A stretch of DNA of 64,000 nt from Tetraselmis striata. Lineage: Eukaryota; Chlorophyta; Chlorodendrophyceae; Chlorodendrales; Chlorodendraceae. The DNA lies in assembly GCA_006384855.1 (NCBI GenBank), contig VCJN01001856.1:62001-126000 (forward strand), written 5' to 3'. The position numbers and the translations under genes are program-made. Below are positions 1 through 9,680 of the stretch, piece after piece (within the stretch, counting starts at the first letter, position 1; the number at the start of each line of letters is the position of its first letter). The notes under the pieces are model-generated. The model saw only the letters and a program-made list of their open reading frames with translations, was not told the DNA's origin and made no database searches.

Positions 1-1254
1 GCTGATCCGGAACAGCTGCATGAGAATCTTCCGGTGCAACTAGAAATGCGGCGCGTCGCCTCCGTGCAGCACTTGGCCGCTTGGCCGCTTGCTGCAACGC
101 ACAAATGCACCACACAGATGCGTAAGGCAATGTCCCGCTGCCTTTGTAGCACAATTTGAATGCACTAGGATGGTAGACAAATACCCCTAAGGTCCAGGCA
201 GGCCTCGGAGGTCGAAGAAAGCAGGAAAACAGGGTAGATTCCGGGTGGAGGGGAGGGGAGGTGGGTAGAGAAGGCGTATGGTGGTTGAAGAAATAACACA
301 GACGGGTGGGCGTGTCGGGGAGAAATGGCGAATAGTTTACCCCGTCGGACTGACGACTTTCATGCCTCGTGACTTCTGCCGTGCCAGGTCTCCTTAGTGC
401 GGGAGGAGCGACATGTGACGGCCGTTGCTGATTCGCCGTGCTGGGGCGAAAGCTGTCGCGCCTAGGGCGTGTCGGCGGCGTCGACAGTAACGACAGCCTT
501 GCCGACGACGGGGTAGCGCCGCTGCTCCCCACTGCTGACGGCCCCGCCTCCCGCTCGTCCTCCTCCCCGGCCGCTTTGTCCAGCTGCAATCGCACTCTCC
601 AGCGCTGCCCGCGAGCACTCATGGCGAGTGCTGCAGGCAGGCTGAGACACCCTTGCACTGCCTAGCGAGCTGCGCCGAGGACCCCGCCGGCAGGAACACG
701 CCAGAGCGGGCCCCGCCGGCATGCGCGTCGCTGTACGTACTTACGACACGCACTGGTACGGTACAGTACCGCCTCGTACGCGTACGATGCCTCGGATCGG
801 CCCTTGTGTGCTGAGGTGACCGATGGCAACCAGTACGACCAGCGCTTTCCCCGTGCAGTGTCGCCCTTCCCTTCGCACGTTGTCAAACCAAAAGAAGGAG
901 AGAAGGCAGCGCCACGGCGATTAAACCCTTCACGATGGCACGATTGCTCAGAGTGGATGCAGTACCGGGTGGTGCGGGCTGGGGTACGGTACCAGTAGGG
1001 GAGAACTGCGCGCCAAACAAGCGCGGTCGGATGTTCCCCCATACGCCTGGCCGCCGGTTCCACGTTCAATTCGCCATCCATTTAAAATCGGTCCCAGTTG
1101 CGCCACAGTCAGCAGGAGTCATCATTCAGCATCAGCACAACTACTCGCAGACTGGCGGTACTGCTGCTGTGTATGTGCATAATCCTCCTGTATGCATAAC
1201 ATACTGCTTATACTACTGACATAACACAACGATTATACAAACGACTGCCGTATC
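1..1254. other. No gene recognised
   Basis: Several short open frames exist on both strands, but none shows a recognisable domain, a consistent splice pattern or a repeat. Short GTAC-rich runs occur around 730-790 and 960-1000. I see nothing that supports a gene here. Confidence 0.5.
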
Positions 1255-1400
1255 TAATCCAGCGAAGCGTCGATTTTTCGGCGGTGAGCTTTATTGCCGT
1301 ACGGGTACCCGTATTGTGCAGCGGATCGGGCCTATAGGTGCATGACTAAAGCGCTTATCTACTGGCATGTACTACTAAGTACCATAATCCACCCACCCAC
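1255..1400 (+). repeat. Left half of a dispersed repeat broken by an insertion
   Basis: This stretch closely matches 18655-18795, sharing the words gcgaagcgtcgattttt and gagctttattgccgtacggg. Homology stops near the CCACCCACCCA tract at about 1400. The continuation of the 18.8-kb copy is found instead at about 4690-4990. The two pieces are therefore one repeat interrupted by the intervening DIRS-like element. Confidence 0.8.
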
Positions 1401-1504
1401 TCTGCCCATTCTGCGTCTTCTCATGTTTTAATTACATCAGGGCTTTCACAAAAGCGCACTACAACAGAACTAACAGCAACTATGAAGGGTTGCCAGCAGA
1501 AGAG

Positions 1505-1532
1505 ATTTCACAAGGACCGTCTGGTTTGCCGA
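1505..1532. repeat. Short repeat B2 of the DIRS-like element
   Basis: The 28-nt sequence beginning atttcacaagga and ending ggtttgccga recurs at 1791-1818 with one mismatch (c/t). It lies outside the left 179-bp repeat, as expected for the outer B copy of split direct repeats. Confidence 0.6.
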
Positions 1533-1612
1533 AGAATGCCAGGTCTGGTTACAGGTTGTGATATTCAGGAATTTGCAGGCATACAATCCCACAGCTAGGG
1601 AGGGTTGGGCGG

Positions 1613-1791
1613 GCTGTGGTGCGCTCGATGGAGCGTGCCACAGCAAAGGAGAGTGACCGGTCGGTCCGCCGTGAAGGCAGGTGGTGGCTATGACCGGCCC
1701 CCGCAATCGTGCGCGCGCACACACGCGCTACGGGCGCCGCGCCAGGGCTATCTCGTACAGGTAGAGAAACCACATAAACTAGTTTAGAACA
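1613..1791. repeat. 179-bp direct repeat, left copy (A2)
   Basis: Nearly identical to 4386-4564; the only clear differences are around 1684-1690 (ggtggctatg versus ggtcgctctg). The repeat begins with an imperfect 14-bp hairpin, gctgtggtgcgctc, then gatg, then gagcgtgccacagc. Repeat A abuts repeat B1 (1791-1818) on its inner side. Confidence 0.85.
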
Positions 1792-1818
1792 TTTCACAAG
1801 GATCGTCTGGTTTGCCGA

Positions 1819-3093
1819 CTAGAAAATGCCGGGCGCAGCAGGCCACGGGCGGGGGTCACGGGCGGGAATGTTGAAGGCGACGACAGGCCAGCGGGGTGCG
1901 CCCACAGGAAGGCGGTCGCCGGTACGGCCAGGAATGAAGAGGTCGTGGCGCGGCTTCCAAGAGCGCATGTCGGAGCACATCTCCGAGAGGAGCTGGTACC
2001 AAGCTTTGTCAGGCCAGTAGGGAACAATGACGATGGCTGGGGCACCGCTGGACTCAAGTTTGGAGACTAGATCGCCGATGAGGTTCCACGGAGGGTTACA
2101 CCAGTTACGTTCGCAACGCCATGCATCGTCGGAGAGGCGCAGGGCGTCGACGGCCTCGCACCGCGGGTCACGCCAGCGGGCGTTGTAGCGGGGCAGGAGG
2201 GCGTTTTCAGAAGTCGCGAAGCGGTCGATGGTGCAGGCGCCCCATTTAGCAGTGAGCGAGGCGAATCGACGAGGGTTGAACTGCCAGTCGTCGCAATCAA
2301 CCTCGCGACTAAGGCGGTCAGACCAGATATTCGCCGCAGAACGGATGTAGCGCACGGAAAGGGTGATGCCGTGCGTGTCCATGAGGTACCACGTTTTGCG
2401 TAGCTCAGCCATGAGGCGTGGAGAGCGAGAGGTGAGGTTAGTGAGGACGCCGACAACTGCTTGGTTATCCTCGTGCAAGCGGATGTGGCGGTTTTGGAGC
2501 ATGGGGAGGAAGGACTCAATAGCCAAGCGGACGGCTTTGAGCTCTTTCAGGGTAATGTGCGCATTGCGGTCATCGTCGTACCAAAAACCCCGAGCTTCAT
2601 GGTGCTCGTTCAAAACGGCACCCCAGCCGTACGACGAACTGTCGACGTGTAGGTATCCGGTTTCGACGGGGCGGTTAATGGGACGGCCGTTGTGTTGGGT
2701 GGGCACACCCACCCACCATTGCAGATCGCGTTCGAGCTGGCGGGTAAGCTTGACGCGGCCGGACCAAGAGTCGCGCGTTTTGAGCACATCATGCAGCTCA
2801 CGAAGGTAGAAACGGGCAAGGGCAATGGCCAAGTAGAGAAACTGGCATTTGCCCGCGAGAGCGGCCAATTCGCGAGCTGGCAACCACCGACGATCGCGTT
2901 TTGCTCGTTGGATCAGGCGTTTGGCCGCGCGAGCAATGCTGGCGAGTTTCTCAGCGGGCGCACGAAGAGTAGGTGACCCCGATGTGTCAATTTCTAACCC
3001 CAGGTGCACGAGCTTCTGGGTGGGCTCCCACACGCCCTTGTTGGGGTTGCGTAGCAGATCCAAAGCCCGAGAGGTGGCGTTCGATGTAGTCAC
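1819..3093 (-). pseudogene. DIRS-type RNase H plus methyltransferase-like domain
   Basis: This is the second part of the retroelement polyprotein, in a different frame from the RT part. Near its N-terminus it continues the RT thumb/connection region (NPNKGVW, LGLEIDT). It then shows a DIRS-type RNase H with HVDSSSYGWGAV, LKELKAVRLAI and LHEDNQAVV. A C-terminal block follows with DRFAT, PRYNARW, CNPPWNLI and VPYWPDKAWY. The NPPW motif and its surroundings resemble the N6-adenine-methyltransferase-like domain that follows RNase H in DIRS elements. Frame changes from the RT portion around 3065-3090, and the first codon of the open frame is GTG rather than ATG, so a single indel seems to split one ancestral ORF. 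The C-terminus stops beside repeat B1. A recombinase frame, which would normally accompany it, was not found. Confidence 0.8.
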
Positions 3094-3982
3094 GTTGCCA
3101 AATGGCCTCAGCCTGAGTCCGAGCTAGAAACAGGAAATCGTCCATGTAGGGCAACATGCGCAGGCCAAATCGTCGCCGGGGAATAGGTGTGCCGTCTGCT
3201 TCAGCCGGGTTACGACGCAATGCCCTAGTGAGGACGTTGGTGAATTGGCAGAAGTAATAGGGGGACAGAGACCAGCCCATGGGAAGGCCAGCCAGTCGGT
3301 ACAGAGTGCCGCGGTAATCGACAGTGAAAAAATCCCTGTCATCAGGGGCGATTCCAACCGCGTAAAACCCGTCCTGCAGGTCCATCTGCAACATGTAGTC
3401 CCCATGGCGCGCCAGGTTGCGTAAATGCGAAAGCGTCTCAAACGAAAGATCGCGCGTCTCACAATAGCGGTTCAGGGGGCGAAGGTCAATGATGAGCCTC
3501 CATTTGTTTGTTCCAGGCTTAGGAACCAGGAACAGCCGGGACACCCATTTTGCGCAGTAGCCTCGCTCCCAGGCCCCAACGGCCAGGAAGCGAGCCAATT
3601 CACCGTCCATAAACTCCAGTTGAGCAGGAGTAGCATCCCCCATTGACACCCTCTGATGAAAAGAAGGTGGGGCAAGCCCGTCCAAGAAAGGAACGCGTAC
3701 ACCTCGGGATATCCAGTTGAGAACACTGCGATTTGCGCCAGCGGCTTGCCAGTTGCCGAGATTACGACGGACGCGATGTCTCATAAAGGGGGAGTCGGGA
3801 GTACAGGAATTGGCGCGATGGATGTCGCGAGGGGGGCGAGCAGAGCGCCCTGTCGCTATGCTGGCCCTCTCCGCGTCGGCGTCAGGTTCCACGGTGCGCG
3901 GCATATATAGTAGGAGTGCCGCGGCGTGGGAGTAGCCATGTGCCACTGGGCGCTGGCTTGGCCACTGGCAGTGTACTGTCAC
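2987..3982 (-). pseudogene. DIRS-type reverse transcriptase domain
   Basis: The frame carries a DIRS/tyrosine-recombinase-retroelement reverse transcriptase. Visible motifs in order are FLVPKPGTNKWRLIIDLRPL (fingers), LQMDLQDGFYAV (motif A, catalytic Asp), GLPMGWSLSPYYF (motif B) and YMDDFLFLA (motif C, the catalytic YMDD). The sequence upstream of the fingers, around FHQRVSMGDATPAQLEF, is typical of this RT group. Homology leaves the frame after IERHLS, and the true continuation is in the overlapping frame of the RNase H segment, so a frameshift at about 3065-3090 inactivates the ORF unless it is a sequencing error. The N-terminal part upstream of about residue 90 is low complexity and I do not recognise a gag domain. 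Confidence 0.85.
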
Positions 3983-4385
3983 TTTGTACTCGAATATGTA
4001 CTAGACGGCGGGCGTGCGTCGGCATACGCCCCAATCGGAGCGCATCGCGACACCTACGCCGAGTATGTAGGGGCCAGTACGGATCGAGCCATGCCCACAA
4101 GGGAAGGGGCAGCCAGGGGTCACTGTTGGTCGACACTGGTCGAAGGTCTTGGACCTTGTTTCACTGAATGGGGAAGCGCTGCAGCTTCGTCCTCTCCTCG
4201 CGTTGGGCGAGTAATCAGCAGCTCGTTCGCGGGTAGTAGTTAGCACGTCGCAAGCGGCGCGCGTACATTAACCACACAAACCCTAACGGGTTTCTCCCAG
4301 GGGGGGGCCCCGAAAGGCGTCGCTCACCGTACATGGTACGATGGCGGAAGACCGGCACCCTGCGCGGCAAAATTGCCGCGACTTT

Positions 4386-4564
4386 GCTGTGGTGCGCTCG
4401 ATGGAGCGTGCCACAGCAAAGGAGAGTGACCGGTCGGTCCGCCGTGAAGGCAGGTGGTCGCTCTGACCGGCCCCCGCAATCGTGCGCGCGCACACACGCG
4501 CTACGGGCGCCGCGCCAGGGCTATCTCGTACAGGTAGAGAAACCACATAAACTAGTTTAGAACA
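4386..4564. repeat. 179-bp direct repeat, right copy (A1)
   Basis: Right-hand partner of 1613-1791, same orientation and nearly identical. On the minus strand it lies upstream of the RT ORF and would act as the element's 5' terminal repeat. It contains the same gctgtgg...ccacagc hairpin. Confidence 0.85.
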
Positions 4565-4689
4565 GACATAAGCCCGAAACCCTGCGTCTTCTCATGTTAC
4601 GGCTTCCACCTCGCAGTCATCGCTGTAGAGGACCTTTCTGATGATCTTTTTTTTGTGATTTCCTGATATCGCCTTTTGTTGCTCATGTA

Positions 4690-4990
4690 ATTAAATCCAC
4701 TCACCCACCCATACCATCCGCCCGCCCACGGTCCTTAATTACACAGCCGTCCGATTACGATCTCACGGTTGGGAGGTATTGGTACTGGTACTCTTTACTC
4801 GCTGCTGGTAATGGAAAAAAAACTCTGGTACTTCAGAGCGTTGGCAATGCAAACGCTCGCGCTGCTGGTACTTCAAAGCGCCGGCAATGCAATTCATGGA
4901 ACTGTAGGCCAGTGATATAGAACCCGTTCTTTTAAAATTTTCTGAAAAATCGACGCATCGCTGATTCAACTGTCAAGTTCCTTAATATAA
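4690..4990 (+). repeat. Right half of the split dispersed repeat
   Basis: Matches 18785-19200: it shares cggtccttaattacacagc, gattacgatctcacggttgg, runs of tactggtactcgctactcgctgctggtaatgg-like words, and aaaaatcgacgcatcgctga near the right end. It continues the fragment at 1255-1400 after the DIRS-like insertion. Confidence 0.8.
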
Positions 4991-6757
4991 ACTATGAATG
5001 AAGTAGCGCAACTACACCCTGCACATATATAAGTTTGGGGTCCCTTTTCGGCAGTCTCAAGACTTCAGAAGTCTAGGGTACCTGAACGTAGGGTATATGA
5101 GATGAAACCCTGGAATCTCAGAGGGTTTTATAAAACCTGCATGACTAGTGGCTCAAACCGAAGCTTAAAGACCTTTGACTAGGGTGTCACGCTGCACTTG
5201 GTGCATGGATGGACGTCGCATGCAACTGCACCAAAACCAGGGTCGGTATCACGCACACGCCGACGCGCGTGAACAGACAACCAAACGGCGGGATGGCCAT
5301 GAACGCGTGAAACACATTGGCGAAGGGCTCGGGTGCATTTGGTTGGGGTGCAGCCGTGTGACTGGGCGGCGGCTAGTACATGTCGCATTGCGATACTGGC
5401 ATGGCATCAGTGTCGGCCACGCTCAGCAACACCCCCTTCGCTTTAAAACGCTATAACTTCTCAGGGTTTGCTTAGAAATTTGTTTTAAAAATACCACGCA
5501 ATTGCTCGTTCAAATTTGCGTCGAAACCGATCTTTCAACATCAAAAAATTGATTTTTTGGGGCCCCGCAAAAAATCCCCAAAGATGATCATCCAAGTTGC
5601 CCCTCACTGCCTCATGTTCCCACCCATGTCGGGCGCGTGGCTTTGCGCCAAGTGCGTGTCTAAGCCCCATACTCGGCCGTGCGAGAGCGTTATGTATGTG
5701 GATGACCACGGATCACCAACACTTTGGCATGTGCCGCCTCCTAGCGATACACACATCTACCAGCGCAAATGCCATTTTCCACAGCATTTTTCAAGGAATT
5801 TCATATTAATAAAAGTCCACGCCCCTACCGCGCCACCCCGCCCACGAAACGGTGCAACTGGCATTCCACCACGCGCCCCCATAGTAGAGCATCGCCATAT
5901 ATACGCCAAGGGGACCATCGAGCGCCTCTCCTACGTGTGTTCGCCACAAAAATAGCAGCATTTTAACCCCAAACCTGCTCCCCACATTGGCCAACTTGTC
6001 CTTGGGGTGTCACGTCGTGCCTATAGCGACATGCTTCCAGTGGCCTACACGCAGGGTGTGTGCAACTTATGCCAAGGGCCGTATTCACCGAGTTTGGTGC
6101 GACGAGTGCCGCTATTTCCATCGGTTTGGACGGTTGGCGCAACCCACAATTTTCTGGCGCCAACGCATCATGCACTGATTTCGCGTTTTTTAAAGGGCGC
6201 CCACAAATGGTCGTGTTGTCGCGCGGGTGGGTATAAAGCGCACAATAGGCGTTCGCCCGAACTATTCCCACTATAGTTAGCATGTATGCACATGCAGCCG
6301 GCGTTATCCTCGCCCATGCATGCGCTTTGCGATCGAAAATGCAAAACCCGGACTTATGTGGGGGGGGGGGGGGGGGTACAATAATAACTTCATAATTAAT
6401 TACACCTGATACGAGGCAGTCGGGAATGACCGATGATCAGAGCGACCAGAACATAGTGAGTGAGGTACATGTACGGCAAATCCGTGACAGTAGTAATAAA
6501 TCGCAGAGTTGCTATATATGGGCACGTAGCTATGGCAATCCCTGGTATCACCATCAGCAGAGGATAACCCCGTATTTAGGATGAGAAGTACCTGAGCCGT
6601 AGCGGTAGCCGTAGCCGTGCACTGTTGTGAATTACAAAAAGGGCAGTAACAAATCCACCTACTGCTAAAAGTAGTACTAGAAAATCAACACATCAAGCCG
6701 CCTAAAAGCGGTCCGCATCACGCATGAGGCGGGATGGATGAGTGATGCGCACACGGT
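4991..6757. other. No gene identified; two small Cys-containing ORFs
   Basis: Two plus-strand frames (5557-5955 and 5987-6178) contain CxxC pairs (LCAKCVSKPH and WCDECRYFH) and might be remnants of one zinc-binding protein, but no family is recognisable and they lie in different frames. A run of about 17 G sits at 6360-6376. The rest shows only short AT-rich sequence and CCGTAG-like runs near 6597-6618. Confidence 0.35.
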
Positions 6758-7611
6758 TCAGAGTCCGGGCCACGCGTGCACGTGTGTGTGTGGGTGATCC
6801 TCGGACGTGTTGTGCAGCTTCAACGGGATGGCAGACGAATTTGCGCCGTCTCGAGGCGGCGAGCGAGCGCGCTCTCGAGCGGCCACCAAGCTCAGGACCC
6901 CGAGGAAATCTCTTGCGAGCAAGGCCTCCTGGTGAGCCCGGGTGGTGCACCGAGTGCCCCGCGATGAGAGGGCACCCCGATCCGCAGCCAAGCATGCGAT
7001 ACTGCGCACTGTGCGGCGCACCCCCTTGCTCACCTCACCCACTGTGCCGAAGACTAAGCCCGTGTACTCCGACATATCCAGGATGTCTCGAAGAGGACCC
7101 GCCTTCTGTCCGAGCACCGTGTTGTGCCACGCCGCATCCCGCGCTGCCAACCCCCGTTGTATGTCGCCCAACGGGGAGCGCTCAAACCGATCCACAGCCG
7201 CGCCCCCGGGCACTGCAATGTACTTGACCCCGTACGTACCGCATAGTCTTGAACTCCAGCAGCACCGTGGACTTCAACCTCCGGGGATCATAGCTCCCGG
7301 TCACGACGTTGAGCGCCGGAAGGGAGAGCTCTTCGTCCGGCACGAGGTCCTTGAGTTCATCCATGGGTACGGTGTTGCCTAGAGGCACTGCCTGCTGGAA
7401 TTAACAAGTCATCCACCTCCCGCCGTACAACGATACCTAGGTCGTTAACACAGTGATCGCGGAAGGCATCGGCGATAGCGTCATGCTGTACACGCCAGTG
7501 AGCGTCTCCATGCGCCGGGAGATTCATGAGCGCGTCGCCGTATAGGTCAACAGTGACGGGGTTGTGCTCCGTCGAGGGCAGAATGATCTGGATCCCGACC
7601 ACCGGGGCCAA
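6758..7611 (-). pseudogene. Broken ORF with PD-(D/E)XK-like signature
   Basis: Three overlapping minus-strand frames (7611-7357, 7388-7182, 7213-6758) read as one protein broken by two single-base shifts. The order is a segment ending with REVDDLLIPAG, a middle segment with ALNVVTGSYDPRRLKSTVLL followed by EFKTMRYV, and a C-terminal segment with IAVPGGAAVDRFERSPLGD, RGLAARDAAWHNTV, and SEYTGLVFGTVGEVSKGV. The spacing D...ExK (SYD then EFK) resembles the PD-(D/E)XK nuclease signature. I recall similar C-terminal blocks in green-algal retroelement-linked proteins, but cannot confirm this here. It may be the endonuclease-like tail of a LINE-type element related to the fragment at 15991-16766. 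Function is inferred only. Confidence 0.4.
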
Positions 7612-8194
7612 GCACGGGCTACACTGTGAGATTCAGATGTGACGTAAATGTGCCCTACTGGTGACGAACGACGACATACGGGGACGATACGGGACGGACG
7701 AGGGACGTGGATTTCATACCCAGTAGCGACGACTATCGCGCGCGACCTGTAAAGTACTATATGAATTTCTCGTTTCCATAATTTCATCAAATTGATATGC
7801 GCACGCGGGCTCGCGTGTCGCCCGCCGACGCGGAGTACCCGGGCTAAGTACAGGCGGCTGCAAGTACTCGCTGCACATCGCTGCACATCGCCGCGGTGTG
7901 CCGCGATGTGCGGCACGACGGGCGGAGGTGTGGGCGGATGTAGGTGGTACGGTAGGTGGTAGGCGGTAGGTGGTGTTCGTAGGTGCGCGTTTTAATGCAG
8001 CCGCCCTAACTGCTGATGATTGTGTAACGCCCCAGCACGCGCATGAAGTACGGGGTCGCCTCACGGTCACCGCCGCTCACCGTTGAATCAAGCGCGGACA
8101 GCCGCGCACTCGCATCTGTGTTGCCTGCCGGTGGTGGGTTACATCCACCCCAACTCTCAACCCCCCCCCCCGCCCCCCGCGCGCGGCAGCAGGC
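7612..8194. other. Spacer, no gene seen
   Basis: No convincing frame. Positions 7622-7643 are identical, in inverted orientation, to 16018-16039, which lies at the 3' end of the RT-like fragment. Short tandem words (gctgcacatc twice, ggtaggtggt) occur at 7867-7990. Confidence 0.4.
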
Positions 8195-8611
8195 ATGCCG
8201 GCAAAGGGATGGATAGCGAGTGTGTCGAAGGATGGCGTGTACACATGCAAGCACTGCCACGGCATCGTGACGGGTAGTAGTGAAAGGACGGCGCGAGAGC
8301 GGCACTTCCGGAAATACCCGAACTGTAGCCACTCGTTGAAGCGTGCGGCTAAGTTGCGCCGCAAGGCCGCCTTATCACAAGCAGCACCAGCAGGGGCGGC
8401 AGCAGCAGCAGCAGCAACAGCAGCAACAAGCGCGGCAGCAGGAGTAGCTGCAGCCGTCGGAAACGGCCCGCGGGCGCCGGTCTCGGACGACGGCGGCTCG
8501 AAGGTGGACGATGTGATGGGCGTGGGGGAGGACCCCGTTGGCGAAGACGGTATGGACATCGACGCGCCTGCGTGGCCGCCGGCGGGCGTCGAACCCGTGA
8601 TGAGGGCGTGA
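8195..8611 (+). CDS. BED-type zinc-finger protein, N-terminal exon of a transposon ORF
   Basis: ATG at 8195 opens a frame whose first 45 residues hold YTCKHCHGIV, then about 16 residues, then RHFRKYPNC. This gives C-x2-C ... H-x5-C, the spacing of a BED-like DNA-binding finger as seen in many hAT and other transposases. A basic patch (LKRAAKLRRKAAL) and an alanine-rich linker follow, then an acidic tail ending at 8611 (TGA). The frame overlaps the next segment (from 8572, another frame) by about 40 bp, so a frameshift or unseen splice probably joins them. A transposon origin is supported by the transposase-like exon downstream. A domesticated chromatin protein is an alternative. Confidence 0.45.
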   Translation: MPAKGWIASVSKDGVYTCKHCHGIVTGSSERTARERHFRKYPNCSHSLKRAAKLRRKAALSQAAPAGAAAAAAATAATSAAAGVAAAVGNGPRAPVSDDGGSKVDDVMGVGEDPVGEDGMDIDAPAWPPAGVEPVMRA

Positions 8612-8793
8612 TATGGAAAGGCGATCCCGGCGACTTCTACATGAAGGTCATCGCCAAGAAGTTCCGGGGAGTATGGCACTACGGCGTGATAACCGGCGTC
8701 GTTACCGAGTGGGTGTTGGAGGACTACGGCGGGGCGACCCAGTGGCGCGCTGTTTTCGAGGACGGTGACATTGTGGACCTTCTGCGTTCAGAG
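8572..8793 (+). CDS. Tudor-like (PTM/DIR17-type) domain segment
   Basis: The frame contains VIAKKFRGVWHYGVITGVV, a spacer, then WRAVFEDGDIVDLLRSE. Alternating hydrophobics with Y-G-x-V early and W-x-V-x-F/Y-E-D-G-D-x-x-D-L at the end are the hallmark of the small Tudor-like domain found in plant PTM/DIR17 chromatin proteins. It ends at a good splice donor (GAG|gtgagt at 8794). The matching acceptor is at 8876-8878, followed in phase by VVEAMAAAQEHPP. Its position directly after the BED-like finger suggests one multi-domain protein. The function of the Tudor-like module here, perhaps chromatin targeting of a transposase, is inference. Confidence 0.5.
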
Positions 8794-8878
8794 GTGAGTG
8801 GGCCCGGCCTGCGTGCTGGTGGCACCACTCAACTGCGGTTGTATGGAATCACACGCACCCGCCCGGTCGGCGTGGCAG

Positions 8879-9660
8879 GTTGTGGAGGCTATGGCGGCTG
8901 CCCAGGAGCACCCCCCTGTGGATGCGGACGGGGATGCTCGCTTGGTAACCGTCCATCAAGGCGATGACTTGTCCAGTGAATCACGCACCTTGCCCGGCGT
9001 GCGTTCAACACAACCCGGCTGGCGGAGGCCAAGCAGAACACTGGCTGCCATGGCGTGTGCCATGTGCATGTGGTCCTGGGCTATGTCAGCATGATCAACC
9101 TCTTCCCCCTCGCGCCGTTCCACCTGTTTTTTTTTGGCTTGGGAAGGGACTTATGGAGGAAATTTGTCACCGTGCAGGGCCACATTGGATTCCGAGCTAT
9201 GAAGCAGGAAGACCGGCGCCAGGCTTTAGTCCCGATACCCAGCAACTTTGAACGCGGGTTGCGCCCTTCGTTTGCAGTGTCCAAGAATCGAAAGGTAACC
9301 CCCCCCCCCACCCCCCCCGGGCGTGGGCGTGGGCGTGGGCGTGGGCGTGACGGCATTCCCCTCCATGACTGCAGGGTCAGGCAAGGTGACGGTGCAGTCC
9401 GGCTGGGTCATGGAGGACTGCTTGCACCACATGGAAACGTTTTCCATTCTTAACGCCGGTCCGCTGCTCGAGGAGGCCCGGGTGAAGGCGATCATGACCG
9501 AGAAGGAGCTTCGCGTCCCTAGGCGGTGCTTGGGCACATGTACAAGCGCATGCAAGGAGCTGCGTGGTTCGTCACGCGGTGGGGGTTGCAGAATGTGGTG
9601 ACGGAGGAGGACGGCCCCGAGCGCAAGGCGCAGGTGGACGCGCTCACTAGGGAGGGGAGG
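8879..9660 (+). CDS. Transposase-like exons (unclassified)
   Basis: After the acceptor at 8878 the frame reads VVEAMAAAQEHPPVDADGD. Further on, in the frame open from 9055, are CHVHVVLGYVSMINLFPL, then PFHLFFFGLGRDLWRKFV and HIGFRAMKQEDRR, ending at a donor near 9295 just before a C-rich intron. The PFHLFFFGLGRDLW block resembles the D-x-MH-x-L-x-x-G-x-x-K-x-x-W motif of Tnp2/CACTA-like and related transposases, but Pro-Phe replaces the usual acidic pair. A following exon (about 9375) gives SGKVTVQSGWVMEDCLHHME. Then, after a probable frame change near 9525, MYKRMQGAAWFVTRWGLQN leads directly into the minisatellite. The superfamily is undetermined. Confidence 0.35.
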
Positions 9661-9680
9661 ACTCGATACCCCGCGCGGCG

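Larger units (their letters stand above)
1411..4598 (-). mobile_element. DIRS-like retroelement with split direct repeats
   Basis: The block holds an RT-RNase H-methyltransferase reading frame on the minus strand. It is flanked by a 179-bp direct repeat (1613-1791 and 4386-4564) and by an outer 17-bp repeat ctgcgtcttctcatgtt (1411-1427 and 4582-4598). A third short repeat (1505-1532 and 1791-1818) lies on either side of the left 179-bp copy. Read on the minus strand the order is A1, ORFs, B1, A2, B2, the arrangement known for PAT/Ngaro-type members of the DIRS order, although about 80 bp separate A2 and B2 here. No tyrosine recombinase frame is visible, so the copy is either incomplete or non-autonomous. 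Exact ends are inferred from where the host repeat (1255-1400 / 4690-4990) is interrupted. Confidence 0.7.
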
